A program made the position numbers and the translations under genes. Below, one piece after another: positions 1-12,718 of a stretch of DNA of 64,000 bases; position 1 is the stretch's first letter, and every line of letters begins with the position of its first letter. The notes below the pieces were generated by a model. It was not told the origin of the DNA, searched no databases, and saw only the letters and a program-made list of their open reading frames with translations. The stretch lies in NCBI GenBank assembly GCA_038373885.1, contig JAWZYV010014451.1, positions 1,178,001-1,242,000 on the forward strand, in the 5' to 3' direction. Source of the stretch: Cheiracanthium punctorium (Eukaryota > Arthropoda > Arachnida > Araneae > Cheiracanthiidae).

Positions 1-153
1 ATTATGGGGACACCCAGTGGGCGGTCGGCGTTACCCCCTATGAAGGGGCGGTCCCAATGAAAACCACGCCCAGTCGCGGATCGAACCCCGGCCGCCGGGA
101 GTTGAACCCGAAACCGGAGTACGGTGCTTTACCCACCATACAACTCGGTCAGC
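1..153 (-). repeat. tRNA-derived SINE, cut by window edge
   Basis: Read on the minus strand, the segment starts with a tRNA-like head: an A-box-like stretch around 125-150 and a B-box-like GGGTTCAACTCCCGG around 96-110, followed by a second B-box-like GGGGTTCGATCC at about 79-90. Such a head drives RNA polymerase III transcription in SINEs. The GC-rich body then runs off the left edge, so its tail is not visible. The sharp drop to AT-rich sequence at 154 marks the 5' boundary. It is not a functional tRNA gene, because I see no acceptor stem pairing. The parental tRNA cannot be named from this copy. Confidence 0.72.
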
Positions 154-507
154 TTTTTGTAAGAAGTATATTTATATATTTAAGTCACATGAAACTTTCA
201 GACTGATTTATCTAATTTTTTTCCAGAAAGTGCTCTGGGTTAGTCCATAAATGTTTGCTATTGTAAATTAATATACTAAAAGTCGACACTACGCTATTTA
301 AATACCAGAGCAAGGAAAGTATAACTACTACACACTTTTTTTGTGTGAATTATTATTCAAAAATGTTTTCGATAAAAATTAACTGCCCAATAAGGAATTT
401 TAAAACAGGAGTAAGTAAAAAATTATAATTCAAAATCTGAAAGAAAAACTGAAATCCTAGACTAATGAAAAAAATTATACCAGATTCAATCATGAATCCG
501 TCTTCTG
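154..507. other. AT-rich spacer, nothing recognised
   Basis: Low-complexity AT-rich DNA between the SINE and the mariner-type element. The short open frames here have no recognisable domain. Confidence 0.6.
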
Positions 508-1738
508 CAGGTTGATTCAAAATTAGTGTGACCAATTTCAGACCATCATACATTTTTATTGAATTAAGTTATTCACATGAAATTTTCGATGTGGTTTCCT
601 TTAGCATAGTACATTTTACATAAACTTTTAAGCCAATCCAAAAAGGCTTTTTGACCCTTTTGGGGGATTTTCTTTCAACTTCCTCTTTGATTGCTTTTTA
701 AAGCCCTTGAAATGTTCTTACTGTTCTATAGGAATACTTAAAAAAACATCAATTTAGTTGTTTTTTTAAGTATCCTTATAAAAAATAATCGCAAGGGGCA
801 CAGTCAAGGGATAGAGGTAGCCACTTCTCAGGAGGAAGAAAATTCATTTTTTTTCAGCCATTTTATAGTTGATTTTGCAGTATGACTTCCTTGTCCTTGT
901 GCAAAGTCTTGGAGAAAAACACAGTTCCCTTGAGGGTAAAGAAGTTTACTTTATCTGGTCATGTGCTTCACAACTTTATTCTGATAGTATTTAGCATTAA
1001 TTTTAGCCTTTTTTCAACAAAAAATGGCTTTGTTAAGCCTTGACAGGGCATTCCGATTCATACCGTAGCACGTAATAGCCAACATGCCTTTTGCAAGACA
1101 CCTGCGTTTTTGCAACGCTGTTTGCGTGAAATATATTGTATCTTCGTTTTGCCAGTTGTGGATGACAGATGAAACAGTGCTTCATCCAAAGTTTTGTATT
1201 TACCTTTGCATAAGATTAAATACAGAGGCCAAGAACGTTTTCTTTGTTTTTCAACGGTCTTTGCAGAGATTTGACGACAGGCTGGTTTCTTTGCTTTTTT
1301 ATAGCTAATTTTCTTTCTCTGGGGACAAACTGTTGATTGCGATACCTGTAATTTATTTGCTAAAGTTCTTTGAGGCAGAGGATTTTCTACACTGATAAGT
1401 ATTTTCGGCTATTTTTTCCCCTGGAGCTTTTGATTGCAAGCCAAATTTTATTTCTTTTTGAAGGTCAGATTGTAATCCATTAGAAAAATTCCTTTTCTGT
1501 ATTTTAAATCCTTTATTTATAGTAAAATTTGAGCAACCATCCTTCAAAATCTTTAAAATTTCGTTTCGGGTTTGAGGATTTAATTTCAGAGCCATAATTT
1601 ACTCTCACTAATAAAAACAGTTCGAATAGTAATTTAAACATTTCATTTTCAAAATAAAACTGGTGATAAAGCGATTAAAATTCACCATAAATAATTATAT
1701 TCTTTTAAAATCGGTGACACTAATTTCGAATCAACCTG
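508..1738 (-). mobile_element. Tc1/mariner-superfamily transposon, decayed
   Basis: Terminal inverted repeats are visible at both ends. The left begins CAGGTTGATTCAAAATTAG and the right, read inward on the minus strand, begins CAGGTTGATTCGAAATTAG; 28 of the first 31 positions agree. The right end is followed by a TA dinucleotide (1739-1740), the target of this superfamily; on the left it has become TG (506-507). The length of 1231 bp is normal for a complete mariner-type element, and the interior encodes a broken minus-strand transposase. Both termini survive, so this is an essentially full-length dead copy. Confidence 0.87.
590..1595 (-). pseudogene. mariner/IS630-type transposase pseudogene
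   Basis: The chosen start is the ATG at 1595, giving MALKLNPQTRNEILKILKDG, a typical N-terminal DNA-binding start. Further on, pieces in changing frames match the conserved order of IS630/mariner transposases: a stretch KTLDEALFHLSST near 1170, corresponding to the first catalytic block; a tryptophan-containing block near 1060; a degraded second block with HTAKSTIKWLKKNEF near 850; and a final CAP-type block near 795. Stop codons and frameshifts interrupt the frame several times, so no active enzyme can be made. The family cuts and pastes DNA at TA dinucleotides in the nucleus. The C-terminal boundary is approximate. Confidence 0.82.
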
Positions 1739-1740
1739 TA

Positions 1741-4455
1741 CCTTCCATTACTTGCCATCTGTTATATCATTAGATTTTAGATTCACATGACATGATACCC
1801 AATGACGATGAAGAACAGAATTCGACAAGGTCATGAGTCTTGAAAATAACATTAATTCCTTTCGGGTCCCTAATACCTACGTTCTAGCGTTTCTACTCAC
1901 ATGCATGGTTGAACGTTTTTCAATTGAACATCAGCAGACCGTTTGTACCACCCAAAATGATCACTTTCTTGATAAGTATCATATTTTTGTGTTTTATTAT
2001 ACAAAGGCTTTATTAATTTCACATTTTAACGACAGTTTTTGTTGAGCGTTCATTTGCTCTTGCTCTCGCTCGTACTACCTAGGTATTGGATTACTTTCGA
2101 CTGTCCTTTAAGATACAAATCTCTTCAGCTGCATGTCGCTCTAAAACACAGTCCGAAGCCATATGAATAGCCATCAATTCCGAGCTGTAAAAGGAACAGT
2201 AGGTGGTATTTCTTCGCTTAATATATATATATATGATAAATGTAAAAAAGTAGCCCTATCAGTTTGTCCATTTTCATTCTACTGCCATCTGTGTATATCA
2301 GAAATGACTCAATAGGATTATTATTAGTCACTTGCAGACAGTTTGTATTTATTCAGGTTGTTCAGAGCACTTATTAGTAAGGATCAATTACCGTTCTTAA
2401 AAGAAAACGCCAAGCAGTGACTCCATAGAAGATGTGATAAGTTTTGAAGTGTAAAATTGCACTCAATTAAGACTGAAATATTCTTCAATAAACATTCTGT
2501 TACGCGTGTGAGCAATGAAACAGACTGACAACTGAACTTTCTGTACTCTGAGTACTATTTCACCCACTCACTTTAGAAATCATTTAACTCCATAAAACAG
2601 AAAGTTATAAAATGTGATGAAATAATAAACCTTGTTAATGTACACGAACGCTTTGTCAAAAAAAATGTTCATTTAAGGGCGTAACTCTTTATTATTAGGA
2701 AAGCTATTATGAATATTAAAAGTTGCGACTTTATTGCGATTCAAACACATTTTTAAGTGCTTTGACACTGAAATTTAATATTCTTCAAAAAGTGAAGTTA
2801 ATCGATTTGTGCAGTGAGCGGCTCATTTAAAGCACCATGTGCTTGTGGCGCCGCCTAATAGCTATATTGGAACTAATTCTGCAAACTGGAGTTTAACAGA
2901 TTCCAGACCTGTCTATCCATCGTACCATTTGTTTCACCTTACAGTCTCAGTGTATCACAGTTCTCCTTTCAAAATCAATGTGTCCTTTCTGAAACACCCT
3001 GTATCAATACAGTTCAATTCTTATATCGTGGGCTTCAAATGGATTACATTGTTTGAGGGAGAGAAATTAAGTCCAACCGTGATGTATTGAGACATTATTC
3101 AAATTTAATAAGAGTTGAGCGTAAAATTAATTTTAATTTCCCTAACCAATTGATTTTAATAAATATTTTCTATGGCAATTTCCTGATTAAATCTTCAGTA
3201 ACTTAAGTATTAGTAATTTTCATGATATTCTGTGAAATGTGTCAAAATTTCTATGTAGTTTCTAAATATATAGTTGCACAATGCTCACTCTTTTATAATT
3301 TCTTTTTGTAGTGGAAGTGTTTATATTCTATTCAGTAGTAAGTTTTTAGTGTAATATGGTTGATTAATTATATTATATGTGGTATGATATACACATATTT
3401 TTTCACATTTTACCCGCCAAATGACCTTCAAATTGGTTAATTATTTTGCGTATTTCCAACTATTACAAATGTGTAGAAAATATTTAACTCCTACTTTTAA
3501 AAGAAAAAACCATTATGGTGTTCATCATAATGGAATTCTTTAAACAATACGAAAAAATTCACATTTTTAAATATAAAATTGTTTCATTAAATAAATAATT
3601 TAGAGCTACTTCATGAAATTATGTTGCTTAATCCCAAGATTAACGTGTTGTAAAAACGTTTACCCAAACTATGCAAATCTGATGTTTAATTCATCAGTAT
3701 ATAATTACGAATAATTACTAGAATTCCGCCTCAAAATCTTCCAGTTTATTCAGTGATATCTTGCTAGTTGAAAGGAAGAAATGTAATTTGCAGCTCGTGA
3801 AGCAATGGAAAAATTAAACCAAACAATGTGACAGCTTCTCAAACTCTAAATCACTGGGCTTAATCTCTGTCATTTGTGTAACTAAAAGAATCGTTTTCAG
3901 CAGACACTGGAAATGTGTTACTAAATAGCTATTGAGCATATATGTGTTACTAAGTAACTGCGAGCAATGGCTACTCAGATAATTAATTAGAAACATTTTT
4001 ATTTTACTTTAGAATAAGGTTGTATGTTGTATAAATGTCAAGTTAATTGCGTGGAAGTGAAAATTGCAAATTAGTGTACGCATTGTTGTACTATTTTATC
4101 AGTAACACAAAAAACGGCAGGTAAAAATTCGAAGGGAAATTACTTCAATTACATTATTCGAACTTTAAATGATTTTTAAAGTTTTATAATTTCCAAGATA
4201 TCTTTAAATCTGTTGTTCTTGTGTGTTGTTTCGATCAGTTTTTGGAATATTGATATTAAAAAATTGAAGGTCGTTATTAACATAAACACAGTTATAATAA
4301 AATTAAAGCAATTAAATACTAACAAAACTCTTAATAATCAATTCGACTGAATCTTAATTTTAAATGAGTATCTTATTTGTCTTTTTTTTAATTTCAATTT
4401 TTTATATAATGATTTAAACAAAATTTACAAGACGTTTGCCAGTGTAAACGACGAA
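1741..4455. other. AT-rich intergenic DNA, no gene seen
   Basis: I see only short chance open frames, for example 83 codons at 2839-3090 with no recognisable domain, and a short (AT)n run near 2221-2234. No splice-linked coding exons or known repeat ends are recognised. Confidence 0.55.
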
Positions 4456-4974
4456 GGTGGGTGAAAATCGGTAGTTATTTATTTTTATCAGAAATTTTAA
4501 AGATATCATATTTTTAAAGATATCATTTTTAGCCTATACTTTCAGACATTAGTTGGCAACAATTATATTCATAAAAAAATTATTAGTTGCATTTCGAAGC
4601 ATGGTATTAGTCTATCTGCTTATTCAATACATGTTCATTTTTAAGTCTCCATAAAACTTCACTAATGTATTCTTGAATATTTAAGAATACCTGTTTATTT
4701 TGAATTTAGAAAAAGTTTAAACATGTTGTTATCAGAAATTTTCAAGCAATCTTCTAATTTTTTTCTTTCTATTTCTATTTGGTGAGGAAGGAGGGGAGGG
4801 TAAAATTCGTATAATGTTATGCTTATCTAATATTACAATTTCAAAGCGACAAAAAAATTATGAGAATAAATATTTCTAACTAATGTCTGAAAATACAAGT
4901 TAAAAAGAAAATTATTTAAAAATAAATTGTTTATATTTTTTATCAAAAAGTATACCTACCCATTTTACCCAACC
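4456..4974. repeat. hairpin-type MITE-like inverted repeat element
   Basis: The outer ends are inverted copies of each other: left GGTGGGTGAAAATCGGTAG, right (minus strand) GGTTGGGTAAAATGGGTAG. The match continues inward for roughly 165 bp per arm, including the shared block CAGACATTAGTT at about 4544 and its complement near 4885, leaving a central region of about 200 bp. There is no coding capacity. Size and structure fit a miniature inverted-repeat element. The superfamily is unresolved because I cannot fix a target duplication. Confidence 0.72.
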
Positions 4975-6222
4975 GTACTCTACCGCAATGGGATTTCAAA
5001 ATGCAATGTTAGTCTTGAATCTATGTTTAACAGTCCTGACGATTATATTTTTAAATAGTTTGCAAGTCATGATAGAAAGGGATTAGCATGTGATAAAGTG
5101 TATTTACGTTTTTGGCTTTTTCAAATCTATTATCCACTTTATCTCACCTTTATTGAAAAAACATCCCTTAAATAACTTTAATATTTTTGCATTTAAAACG
5201 AATATAACTATATAACTTCTTTTCAGGCGTGAAGGTGATGAATGAATGCATTCCATTTAGTAAAGAAAACGAAATAAAGTAACATTATCATTTATACCCC
5301 CCCCTTTATCCTACAAACTATTATTTAACAACTAATCTTCTATTTTCCAAAGTTACGAAAATATTCATTGTTTTGAAATTTGTAAAACGAAGAACACTAG
5401 TTTTTACATTTAATTACCAACCATAATATTTTTTACATTCACTTAACTGTCATTTATGGAAGGAGCATTTTCCCAGAAATAATTGGGAACGATATTCCAA
5501 ACAATTTCATGAAAATAAATGACTCAAATAGGAAGAACCGTTTACTGGAATAGAAAGTAATCTGATAGCAAACTTAAGTATAACTAAGTTACAGAGCAGG
5601 TTATTTGCACACTTCAAATAAATACAATTACTTGAATTCAATGTGCAGAAATCTTAAGTATCCGAGGATATAACTATGTCAACGACTTTCATTAAAGTAT
5701 AGCCCATTCTTTTCCTAATAATACAACATTCAATATTTCGTTTAACTAACTAACTAACCCAACAAAAGCATCTTTTCTGAGAAAGCTTATTTTAAATACC
5801 CAGAGAGACCAAAAAATACACATACACACAGCAAAATTGTTATCAAAACTAGGCTAGCGTAAGTGTCTGCAGCGGTACAGCCAATTGAAGTTCAGACTTA
5901 ACCGCAGTCGTTAAAAGAATATGCTTTGCTACTTCAAAAGCGAATTCAAGTGATGCTGTCGAAAGTGTGATAACAGAAAAGGAAACTAATCACTAGCCTG
6001 TTTTCCTATGGCCATTATGACGTTTTCTCACCCTGCTAGATTAAATGTCGCGTACTCAAAGTTGTCACTTTCCGTCCATGGATGTGTCCTATTAAGAGGA
6101 ATAACTGTTACAAATTTACAAGTTGAGGATGTCAAATACGCTAGGTGACATGTGGCTGATTTTCATAGGCTTTTCTGATACTTTAAGAGCACGTATTTAA
6201 AAACTATACTTCTTTCTTAGAT

Positions 6223-6246
6223 AAGAACTTCTTATAAGAAGTTCTT
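6223..6246. repeat. perfect 24-bp palindrome
   Basis: AAGAACTTCTTA followed at once by its exact reverse complement, with no loop. It could form a 12-bp cruciform. It is not part of a larger element that I can delimit. Confidence 0.9.
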
Positions 6247-7018
6247 GACATAGAGGTGAACTGAAGCCAGTTTTTGATCACCCAAGAACGCTGTTCCTGG
6301 CATAGGTGTAATGTTGCATGTCTATTAAAAGTAAATATAATAACGTTGGTTCCCGTGTGTTAATTTTATTTGCTAAATGTTATGTGTATTTTTGCTGCTG
6401 TTAAACAGCTCGACTTTTTTTAATCAATGTTTTTATCAAGACATTGTTACTTTGTTAAAAGCTGGTCCTTCTTTTTAATCCACAAAACTGCTTTAATCGG
6501 GCTAGAGTATAATTTTTGCCCGGTAAAAAAATATCTTACTTTAAATATTTTAAATATTCTTATTATTTTTTACAATATTTTTATTCATTTTATGTCATAT
6601 AGTACAGAATTTAATTCAAAAAATACCTTCAATTACGACCACATCTTAATGTAAAAATTTAATAATAACAAACATACATTTATAAAAAATCCAATTACTA
6701 AAAACTTCTTGGAGGGGGGGGGGTCTGAAATTAAAGGCTGTTTTACGGACCTAGTGTCATGTAACTTATGTTGTTCTCCTCAAATTCTCTACTTAAAGTG
6801 TCTACAGTGTTCAGTAAATCTACACTTGTGACACGTTCCCGGGGCTGGTCTTCAATAATAATTTATGCCAAAACGGTGCCAAGATATGGGAAAATCAGAA
6901 ATTCATTGCGATTGCAAACTAAAGTAATATTACATATTTTTAGCCTAGAATGGCTCCCAATTGGCTGCGAAACAAACATAATGAAAACTATTCCACGTGG
7001 GGAAAACGGAAAACGAAT

Positions 7019-7140
7019 TTGAAAGCCAAAGTGAGGTAAAGTGAGAACAGAAAAAAAGTTTGAAAGCATGATTTTGAATACATTAAATATAAGATACCGA
7101 AAGTAATTGAGAATTAATAATTAATATGAGATCTGCATCA
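7019..7140. repeat. dispersed repeat, copy 1 (partner at 51.46 kb)
   Basis: About 120 bp aligns in the same orientation with 51457-51590. Shared landmarks in order are GAAAGCCAAAGT / AAAAGCCAAAGT, TGAGAACAGAAA, TTGA(A/T)TACATTAAAT / TTAATGGATTAAAT, then AATTAAT, ATGAGATCTGCATCAC / ATGCGATCTCCATCAC. Similarity upstream is weaker. No coding sequence or terminal repeats were identified, so the class is unknown. Confidence 0.65.
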
Positions 7141-8737
7141 CACTAAAATGTATTATTTCCTTAAAATATAATTATATCAGAAACGTTTTATTTTACATTA
7201 CAAAACAGCTATACTCAGCTACACAGCTATACTACAAGCAGTGTTTCGATGAAGAGCAGAAGTATATACTCGTAAGAACAGCTCAGAAACATGTAATAGC
7301 TTTTAGACAAATCAGCTTAAAGAAATATATCATATCCTTTAAACAGAGCCAACTATAGTGTTTAATCAACTGCGAATTGTTTTGCATGCCATGTGAGAAC
7401 ACCATCTAATCTTAATATGCATGATATTGTGTAGCAATAAAAAAAGCATATTCATTTCGTTGGAATATATACACAGTTAGAACACCGATAGAGAAACAAA
7501 TATAATTTTTTTAGCGAAATGTTGAAAAGAAATGTTTACTTATGCTTTTCTTTTTAAGTTTACCATAAGGTAAAACTCCTGTTTTTCCGAAGAATACACG
7601 CATTTGGATAAAGCATCTGATTAGATAAATTCTCAGATTTCTAAAGAACTTACTTTTTTCTATTGCTTTGCATATATATTTTTTTCTAAATTCCAAGTGT
7701 AGTGTATGAGAGACTTTTTTAACAATTTCAAAGTTAGAACTTGCTAATAAATAAATGATAGTAACAGCAAAAATAAAAATAAATGAATAAGCAGTTAAAT
7801 ATCCATGAAAAGACAGATTTAGAAATTTTTGCAACTGAAATTTTCCTCTGTATTTTTTGAATACCTATGAAGATAAAATAAATAAAATTAATACATGAAA
7901 ATGTTGATAACGCTTTCAATTATAAAAACTGCTTAAATACACAACAGAATAGGGAACAGGTGAATTTTCATTGTTTAAAGTATGTTTTTTCTTTATATTT
8001 CTCTCCAAAAAAAAAATTTCATTTCATAATACACAGTAAATCTAACAAAAATAAATAGATAAATACAACAAGCAGATCACGGTTGGATCACTGGTTTGAT
8101 CAGTTATGAAATAACACTGAATTACGATCCGTTATCAAGGAATAAAACTTTGAATGATAAACATTTTTCCGAACTAAACTAAACAACTAAGTATATCTGC
8201 GGAGAAAAATCTTAGACTTTCTATTATTCAAAATTCTGTCCGTTGCGAAGCAATTTCAATTAAAAATACTTTGAAAACTCAATTAATCATAGTCAAGATA
8301 AATTATGTTTTCTAAATTCGTGCTTTTAATTTATGCGGGTGATGCAAAGTTTGAAGAAAGTCGAGTATATTAAATAGCATTCAGCAATGATTCAAACTAA
8401 ACTTTACTTGATTTATAGCAAAAATGATACACTGTACATATTTTCAGGATTCTACACAGTTATCATCAAATTAGTTGCATAATAATGAAAGTTTTTGATT
8501 GATTGCATGCTTCTGAAACTTAAATGAAGTGCTTTGTTTTGAAAACAAAAGAAAGTGCTTGAAAATAAATTATGTTTCAAAATTACTGTATGGAAAGGGC
8601 TAGCGAAATGAATTAAAACAACAACTTACTTTTATTAAAATAATAATAGAAGACTAGGACTTAATAAAACAAAATTTTCTTAATAATAAATAAAGTATTA
8701 ATAATTATATCGTAAAATGCATCAGAAGCGCCACCCC

Positions 8738-8815
8738 TCTTATAAACGCGAGCTTGCGATGCCGCAGTAAATGCACCAATGAAATCACGCCATATGTCAT
8801 CAAAGTGTGACGTCA
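8738..8815 (-). promoter_or_regulatory. promoter-like CRE / CCAAT / TATA cluster
   Basis: Inside a patch (about 8715-8890) visibly less AT-rich than its surroundings lie a full CRE palindrome TGACGTCA (8808-8815), a CCAAT box (8775-8779) and a TATAAG-type box when read on the minus strand (about 8743-8738). Spacing of about 30 bp between each is plausible for a minus-strand promoter with a start near 8710. No coding exon follows on that strand that I can recognise, so this may be an element-borne or relic promoter, or chance. Confidence 0.25.
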
Positions 8816-11253
8816 GAACAATGCTCTCCACGTTGCTTCCGCTTCAGGGTGTCTTAGCGGTACACAATGGACAGTATCAATCCAGCTTCACTTGAAAATG
8901 AAGGAAGTGACTGAACGGTATATTTTTCCGATGTTTTCTTGAAAATTGGGGAGGGGACACTTCTGTGGTATTTTACGGTATATCCCTTACTGATACAAAA
9001 ATATACAGTCGCCTCTAGTATAGATTATTACTCACTAAACCATGACAATAGTACACTGAAGAAAGTCCCTTTCCTGTGTGCTTCGATCATTCGCAAAACT
9101 TTCCGAAGGAAGAATGCGGGAATAAATAAACCTTGTGTTGAAAAAAGAGAGGAAAAAAAACGAAGAGAAAAGACGAACACATTTCTGTGAATTTGGAAGA
9201 CAGGCATCCAAAATTCTTGATAAATAAATCTGTGGTGATATTGCAACTTTTGCTTAACACATTCCTAGAAGCAAAACTTTAAGAATACATAGAACACTTA
9301 AGAAGAAAGCCGAATGCCAAAAAAAAAAGTATTTTTTTAAAAATATTATCAGTAGCACTTTGAATTTTAACGAATGATACTACCCAAAAAAAAGGCTTTG
9401 TTTTAAAAATTCTTGGTGTGAAATTTTTTGATTTTTTTGATTTGCTTATTTTATAGGTTACAAGATTAGAATTCTAAAACAGTTTTACTTATAGTCTTTA
9501 CGATAAATAGAAGCTAAGTCATACAAGAAATTATGGACCAGAAGATAGTATTTTATACAGTATTAAAATATTTAACCACATTTTCGAAAAAGTGTGTTTT
9601 TCTTAAATTTCTGTACGATACTTAACTTGTTAAAAATATTGCTTGAAATTTTTATTTTGATCATTACTAGCTGTTTTATAAAGCAGATTATAATATTTAT
9701 GGGTTCAAACATTGACTTTATGACCACTTTTTCAAAATATGCTTTTTTTAGAAAAAATACTGAGTTTTCATATAAATATTTAAATATTTTCATTAGTATT
9801 TGAACTTTTGCTCATCTTTTGATTCATAACATAGACAAATATGTTAGCCATGTGCTGTTCAAATATTATTAAAAAATACTTAATAAAACTGTTTACAGGA
9901 GGTGGGGTGTAAATGCAATTTTTTTACCAAACTTTCACCTATATTTGCCAATATTTTAAATTTTATATTTAATTCCATTAAAAGTGTATTTAATTTTATA
10001 GTTTTATACCTCTTTTAATTCAGAACATAGATTTTTCATCAAAATGTTACTTTTTTTTTAAAAAAAAAAGGGCACTGAAGGTAAGCTCATACTTTAACTC
10101 ACTGTTCTACGTCACTCACAGAAAAAATAATTGTAAGAGAATATCCCATGGTTAGTTACATTAATTTTCGAGTTTTCTTTTATTAAAAAAATGCAAACAG
10201 TTCTTTACTACACAGAATATTTGATTAATTTAAAGCACATTTTAAAACCCATTCCTGAAGTTTCGAATATATAGCTTATTTATAAATGCTGCAATACTAG
10301 AACATCCTTGAAGCAATGTAACAAAAAATATAACTTTTATAAATCCCGCGATAGGATTTTTTCCTTTTTGAAACCCATTTAATGATAGACATTAGTTACA
10401 GCAGTATTCACATAAGTTCTTTCTTACAAGAAAAAAAAATGTAGAATGTTTAAAAATTCTCGAATGCAAATGAAAATAAAAAAAGTGTTTGAAATGTTTT
10501 CAAATCCTTTTGTTTTTTCCAAATCTCCCAAAAAGAACGTACAGTTCTGAACGTTTCAATGACCTGCCATATATCAAGATATTTTTTTCGTATAAAAGTC
10601 AGAACCTGAATAAGTTGACTGGGAGTTATTTAAGAAAAAGAAATCGTTCTTTTTTAATGCTTCTACAGGTTTGGTGTAACGGCTTGAAATTTGTGGAAAA
10701 AACATTGCACTTACATGAAGATCAAATTTTGAAATATGAGTAATTTATAATATATTAGAGAATACCTTTTCTAATATTTGTCATGTTTTTCGTACTAATA
10801 ATCAGTTTCTCCTACCTAAAACTAAAAATAGGAAATGCGCTTGCAGCGAGTTGCATTGTTCTTAAGTATTAAAAAAGCAAAATATAGATGTTTATTTTTT
10901 TAAAAAAAATTCTAAAGTAAGAAACTCTTAGTCATTATTTTAACATTTTTTACATTGATATTTTTATATGAAAATAATATATTTAATTGAAAAACTGCAC
11001 AGATGGTACCAGATGAGAGAGTTTGATTTTTGAAATTCTAAATTTATGTTTAGATGTTCTCAAATGATCCCTCTAAAATTGGAAGTCAAATGATGATATT
11101 TAAAGAGATAGCAACACTTGCTGTAGTTCAGACACTAGGTTAAGATCTTCACTATGTTAACACAAACTATCACACACTTTTAAATGACTATACACACTTT
11201 TAAATGAAAGAAAAATGTAATCGAATTTTTCCACAATATCAAGAAAACGTGCT

Positions 11254-12716
11254 GGGTCAGGTAGGGTAATTATGACCATGGGAATGTTTTAATTTGTCTA
11301 AATGATTACGCTTTGCAAAAGCTTAAGCGTAAGTCTTACAATGTATTTTTCACGGTAGGTATATTTCATCTTTAATAGTAAGAATTTAAAGACCTTAACA
11401 TTTGACAAACAAACGCCATGTTAAAATATTCAATAAACACATTTGATGGTTTGGTGTTCAGATTTGTTTGTCAGGAAATTTTAAAAATTAATTGGGCTAG
11501 CTAATTCATATTAAAATGTATATTTGTAATAAATTTAAGAAGTTATTATATGTTTTTACTTTTTCTTTCATAGTTTAATATTTTAAAATCTGTGGTTATA
11601 ACTATCCCACTGTTTTCAAAAGTGAGATAGTTATTACCACGTGCAAAAACGTTAACATAAAATACCATGCTAACCTGAAAAAACACTCAAATCTTTTATA
11701 TCTTTTAAAAAGAATTAATGAAAAAATAACTTTAAATATTTTATTCATTTTGTTATATCCAATTTAAAACAAATTGAAAATGGATATTTTGCAGTTGATT
11801 TTTTGTTTATTCAAGTGCTTAAAACTCTCTGCCATGACTTGCAAACAGAGCCAGAAGTACATTCCAAATTCCAACACGTTAAAAGTACACCAGATAATAA
11901 TTCGCAATAAAAGTTAATGCAGATACATAAATACAAAAAATTAATTTAGATCATGGAGATTTCTTTGAGAAAAATATTTTTACCCAAAAAAACAAATAAA
12001 AGTGCAGTTTCACATTACATCAGAATGCATTCGTAGAAAATAGTCGTCATATAAAAATGAAATTTCTATTAATTTATTCAGATTTTATTGGACATATATC
12101 ACTCTAAAAATGAAGTACTTCATTTGCAATCGTGTGGTTTAAACTACTGTATTGTAAAATAAAAATTTGAAAAACATCCTATCAGGCAAAGAGGAGCAGT
12201 TTCTGTTAAACATTATTTTGCCTTTTTTATTTTATTTGTTCTTAAAAGTCCAACATTACTCAATAGAATTTCTTTCAGTTTTTCAATAATTCTTTCTATC
12301 AATACTTTTCCTTTTGTTAAAGTAATGATTTTGAACACATATTGCCAGCAAAAGGCCATTTTGATATAATAAATAGAAATTATAACATTATTTCTCTTTT
12401 TCTACCAGTTATTGGCCCACCATGGTAATTCTAATCACTAACAAAAATAAGAATAGAAATCAAAAGTTTCAGGTGTAAGTATCAATAGAAATCAGGTGGT
12501 TACAATTCCCCCAGTGTGATTTTGTTGGGAGTAATTATGACGACCGTTTAATTTTTAAATAAATAAACCTAAGGAAGCAAAATGTTTACTATGTATTCTT
12601 AAAAGATCAAAATTATCCCCTAATTAATTAAAAATGTTTTTCCTACAATTAAAAGAGTTAAAAATTCACAAAGTATAAATTTGCAGAAAAAGTTCATAAT
12701 TACCCCATCTGACCTT
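11254..12716. mobile_element. DNA-transposon relic with conserved terminal repeats
   Basis: The left end reads GGTCAGGTAGGGTAATTATG (from 11255) and the right end, on the minus strand, GGTCAGATGGGGTAATTATG (from 12715); 20 of 23 positions agree when extended. Related GTAATTATGA-type words occur inside near the right end (about 12530). Ends of this style occur in pogo/Tigger-like and other Tc1/mariner-superfamily elements, but I could not find a transposase in the 1.4-kb interior, which is very AT-rich. The flanks do not show a clean TA duplication, so the class is tentative. Confidence 0.6.
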
Positions 12717-12718
12717 AC

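Larger units (their letters stand above)
4975..11253. other. AT-rich intergenic DNA, few marks
   Basis: There is no gene I can support. Listed separately within it are a perfect palindrome (6223-6246), one copy of a dispersed repeat (about 7019-7140) and a promoter-like cluster (about 8738-8815). A run of ten G lies near 6712-6721. Open frames at 7511-7834 and 9572-9803 are lysine/phenylalanine-rich products of A/T-rich DNA and have no domain signature. Confidence 0.55.

Noticed and set aside
1..153. Functional tRNA gene at the left edge
   Set aside because: It has promoter-box-like elements but no acceptor or anticodon stem pairing, and a GC-rich non-tRNA body follows; it is a SINE.
3760..3990. 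Possible inverted homology with 51690-51840 (TTACTTAGTAAC-like words)
   Set aside because: Only short words match; no continuous alignment could be followed by eye.
7511..7834. 107-codon minus-strand frame with hydrophobic segments
   Set aside because: Phe/Ile/Lys-rich composition is what AT-rich DNA yields by chance; no family signature.
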